In this document: positions 62,565-64,000 of the stretch, piece after piece | How the letters are laid out: every line of letters begins with the position of its first letter | Position numbering within the stretch: position 1 is the stretch's first letter | Source of the DNA: Gnomoniopsis sp. IMI 355080 | Lineage: Eukaryota; Ascomycota; Sordariomycetes; Diaporthales; Gnomoniaceae | Direction of reading: 5' to 3' | Assembly: GCA_027946555.1 (NCBI GenBank) | Contig: JAPEVC010000063.1 | Location: 62,001-126,000 of the forward strand | Length of the DNA stretch: 64,000 nucleotides | Notes under the pieces: generated by a model | Told to the model about the DNA's origin: nothing | Database searches by the model: none | The model's input: only the letters and a program-made list of their open reading frames with translations | Translations under genes and position numbers: made by a program

Positions 62565-63733
62565 TTAAGCCCTCTTGGCCTTGTTCTTGTTGCTACGCTT
62601 CCTCTTGGAGCATGTGGAAGTGGAAGTAGTGGCGGCAGCAGCAGCAGCAGATGAGGTGGTTGCGCTCTCGGCAGCGACAGCAGCGGCCGAAGTAGCGGCG
62701 GCAGCGCTGGAGACAGGCGCGGCTGAGCTAGCAACGACGACAGCAGAGCTGGTGGCGGCGCTGGAGGAAGACGACGCAACGGCGGATGACACAACGGCAG
62801 CGCTGGAGGAGGCAGATGACGAGGAGGAGCTGACCGAGCCGGAACCATCAGATGACACGGTCACGTTCTCAGCGGCAGTGCCTGGGAGTCAGACGTCAGT
62901 ATGTATGTTCGATAGTGAGAAGCTAAGGTATCTGCTGTGCACTCTGGGTACTTACTGTTGTAGCACATTCCGTAGTAAGTCTGGTCCACCAGGTTGGGCC
63001 AGTGAGAGACGCACGCCTCAGGCCAGGTGGAGATACCAGGAGCAGTGTAGTTCGTGGGGATGGGGTAGTAGATGTCGATGATGATACCAGGCTCGTACCC
63101 AGTGTACTGGCCGGGGATGGTGGTGAGGGGGCTAGGAGAGCCACTTCCGGAGCCAGTGACGGACAACTGAGCGCATCCAATGTAGTACTGAGCACCCTCG
63201 AACTCCTCAGCAGCGTGGAGGGCGATGTGCTCACCGCGCAAGAGGTAATCGCCAGCCGGAAGGTCAGTCGGAATATCGACAGTGAAGTTCTGGATGCCGC
63301 TGGTGCCCGGAATGTACGTGGCCCACTGCAGTCCCGCACTGGTGATCTCATAGGTCGTGAGTTCGTAAATCTTGAACCAATCGCCTGAGCCATCGTAGTC
63401 TTGGGCAGTAGTTCCGTCGGGAGCCTTGGACATCCAGACGGACAGAGGGCCTGGGTGAGAGATGGCGGCATCGATGGTGAAGCCGACGTTGTCACCAGGG
63501 GCAACAGTGTATGTGGAAGTTTGGGCCTCCGTAGCAGCAAGCAGACCGCCCGAGTTGCACCTCATGTTGGTGGAGGTGATATCGGTAATGGGGGAGTTTG
63601 AGTTGTTCGTTTGACGAACATACTCATAAGGTGAAGTGACATTGCCGTTCACGATGAGGGCCTCAAAGTTGTAGTGGGCTAGAACCGCCGGGAGGAAGGC
63701 CGCAATGGCCAGGAAACCCGTTGAAGATTGCAT
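62565..63733 (-). CDS. AA9 lytic polysaccharide monooxygenase with Ser/Ala-rich tail
   Basis: Two exons on the minus strand, 63733-62956 and 62881-62565, give 364 residues. The signal peptide ends before His20 (LAHYNFEALIVNG), the copper-brace N-terminal His. The second copper His is His93 in ISHPGPLSVWM. The secondary-sphere His169, Gln182 and axial Tyr183/184 lie in EHIALHAA and GAQYYIGCAQL. IIIDIYYPIPTNYTAPG ends the catalytic domain at about residue 235. It should oxidatively cleave cellulose or related glucans outside the cell. No CBM1 follows; exon 2 encodes a long Ser/Ala tail closing with a very basic CSKRKRSNKNKAKRA, a feature worth noting. The intron sits between catalytic domain and tail. 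Confidence 0.94.
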
Positions 63734-64000
63734 GATGAAACTGTCGGTTTAGTTTGACTGTTTGTACAAGTTCTTGAAGATAAATGTGCAAGAAGATACT
63801 GGTAAGTGTTGGTCCACCAGGGCAAAAGAATGAATGACGTATCAACACAGTTGACGCGAAGGAAGGACGTGGCGCAAGCGACACAACGACAGATGGGGAC
63901 TGTAGAGAATGAACGAGCCTCGAAGGTTAAAGAAGAAGGTATTCCCAGATCTTGGCAGGCTTGGCATCGCTTTTTGTACTCTCATGCCCCTGAGGGAATC
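63734..64000. other. Upstream flank of the AA9 gene, window end
   Basis: Promoter side of the AA9 gene, truncated by the window end. No TATA element is evident. Confidence 0.4.

Overview
This window is nuclear DNA of a filamentous ascomycete (Pezizomycotina). The evidence is short GT...AG introns with recognisable branch sites, families typical of moulds (PTH11-like receptor, PDR-type ABC transporter, DUF3632-like protein, AA9 copper oxygenase, GH74 enzyme with a fungal CBM1), an intron-bearing nuclear tRNA-Leu, and gene spacing of about 3-4 kb. I cannot fix the genus. The enzyme set points to a fungus that lives on or in plant material.

Layout. 1.9-2.9 kb: HP1 heterochromatin protein (minus). 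4.3-5.1 kb: a doubtful two-exon gene. 6.1-6.9 kb: a possible decayed membrane-protein gene. 7.4-8.9 kb: PTH11-like seven-helix protein. 8.9-15.1 kb: a 6.2-kb gene-poor stretch ahead of a nuclear-type zinc-finger/coiled-coil gene (15.1-17.2 kb), which is followed by a long orphan ORF. 19.0-22.6 kb: GH2 beta-galactosidase (minus). 23.1-23.8 kb: small secreted guanyl-type ribonuclease with a duplicated upstream segment. 25.5-26.4 kb: DUF3632-like protein. 27.4-31.2 kb: secreted beta-propeller lactonase-like protein and secreted FAD oxidoreductase. 31.9-34.9 kb: GH74 xyloglucanase-CBM1. 35.0-35.8 kb: cupin-membrane protein (minus). 37.7-38.9 kb: aquaporin. 41.2-45.8 kb: PDR ABC transporter. 46.6-47.2 kb: MAPEG protein (minus). 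47.6 kb: tRNA-Leu(CAA). 48.3-50.2 kb: sedolisin protease (minus), divergent from an ochratoxinase-like amidohydrolase (51.3-52.8 kb). 54.0-56.4 kb: C2H2 protein. 56.7-58.5 kb: sugar-porter MFS (minus). 60.1-62.3 kb: broken dynamin-like GTPase (minus). 62.6-63.7 kb: AA9 lytic polysaccharide monooxygenase (minus).

Together, the GH74 enzyme, AA9 oxygenase, beta-galactosidase and sugar porter could attack plant cell-wall glucans and xyloglucan and take up the sugars. The sedolisin, ribonuclease, secreted flavoenzyme and propeller protein add to the secretome. The ABC transporter, MAPEG protein and ochratoxinase-like enzyme fit detoxification. The genes do not form a recognisable secondary-metabolite cluster, because no core synthase is present.

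The strongest unexplained signal is a dispersed 10-bp palindrome, TACCTAGGTA. I count ten exact and about eight one-mismatch copies, almost all between genes or in introns. All exon joins were worked out by hand from splice consensus and reading-frame continuity; none is supported by transcripts.
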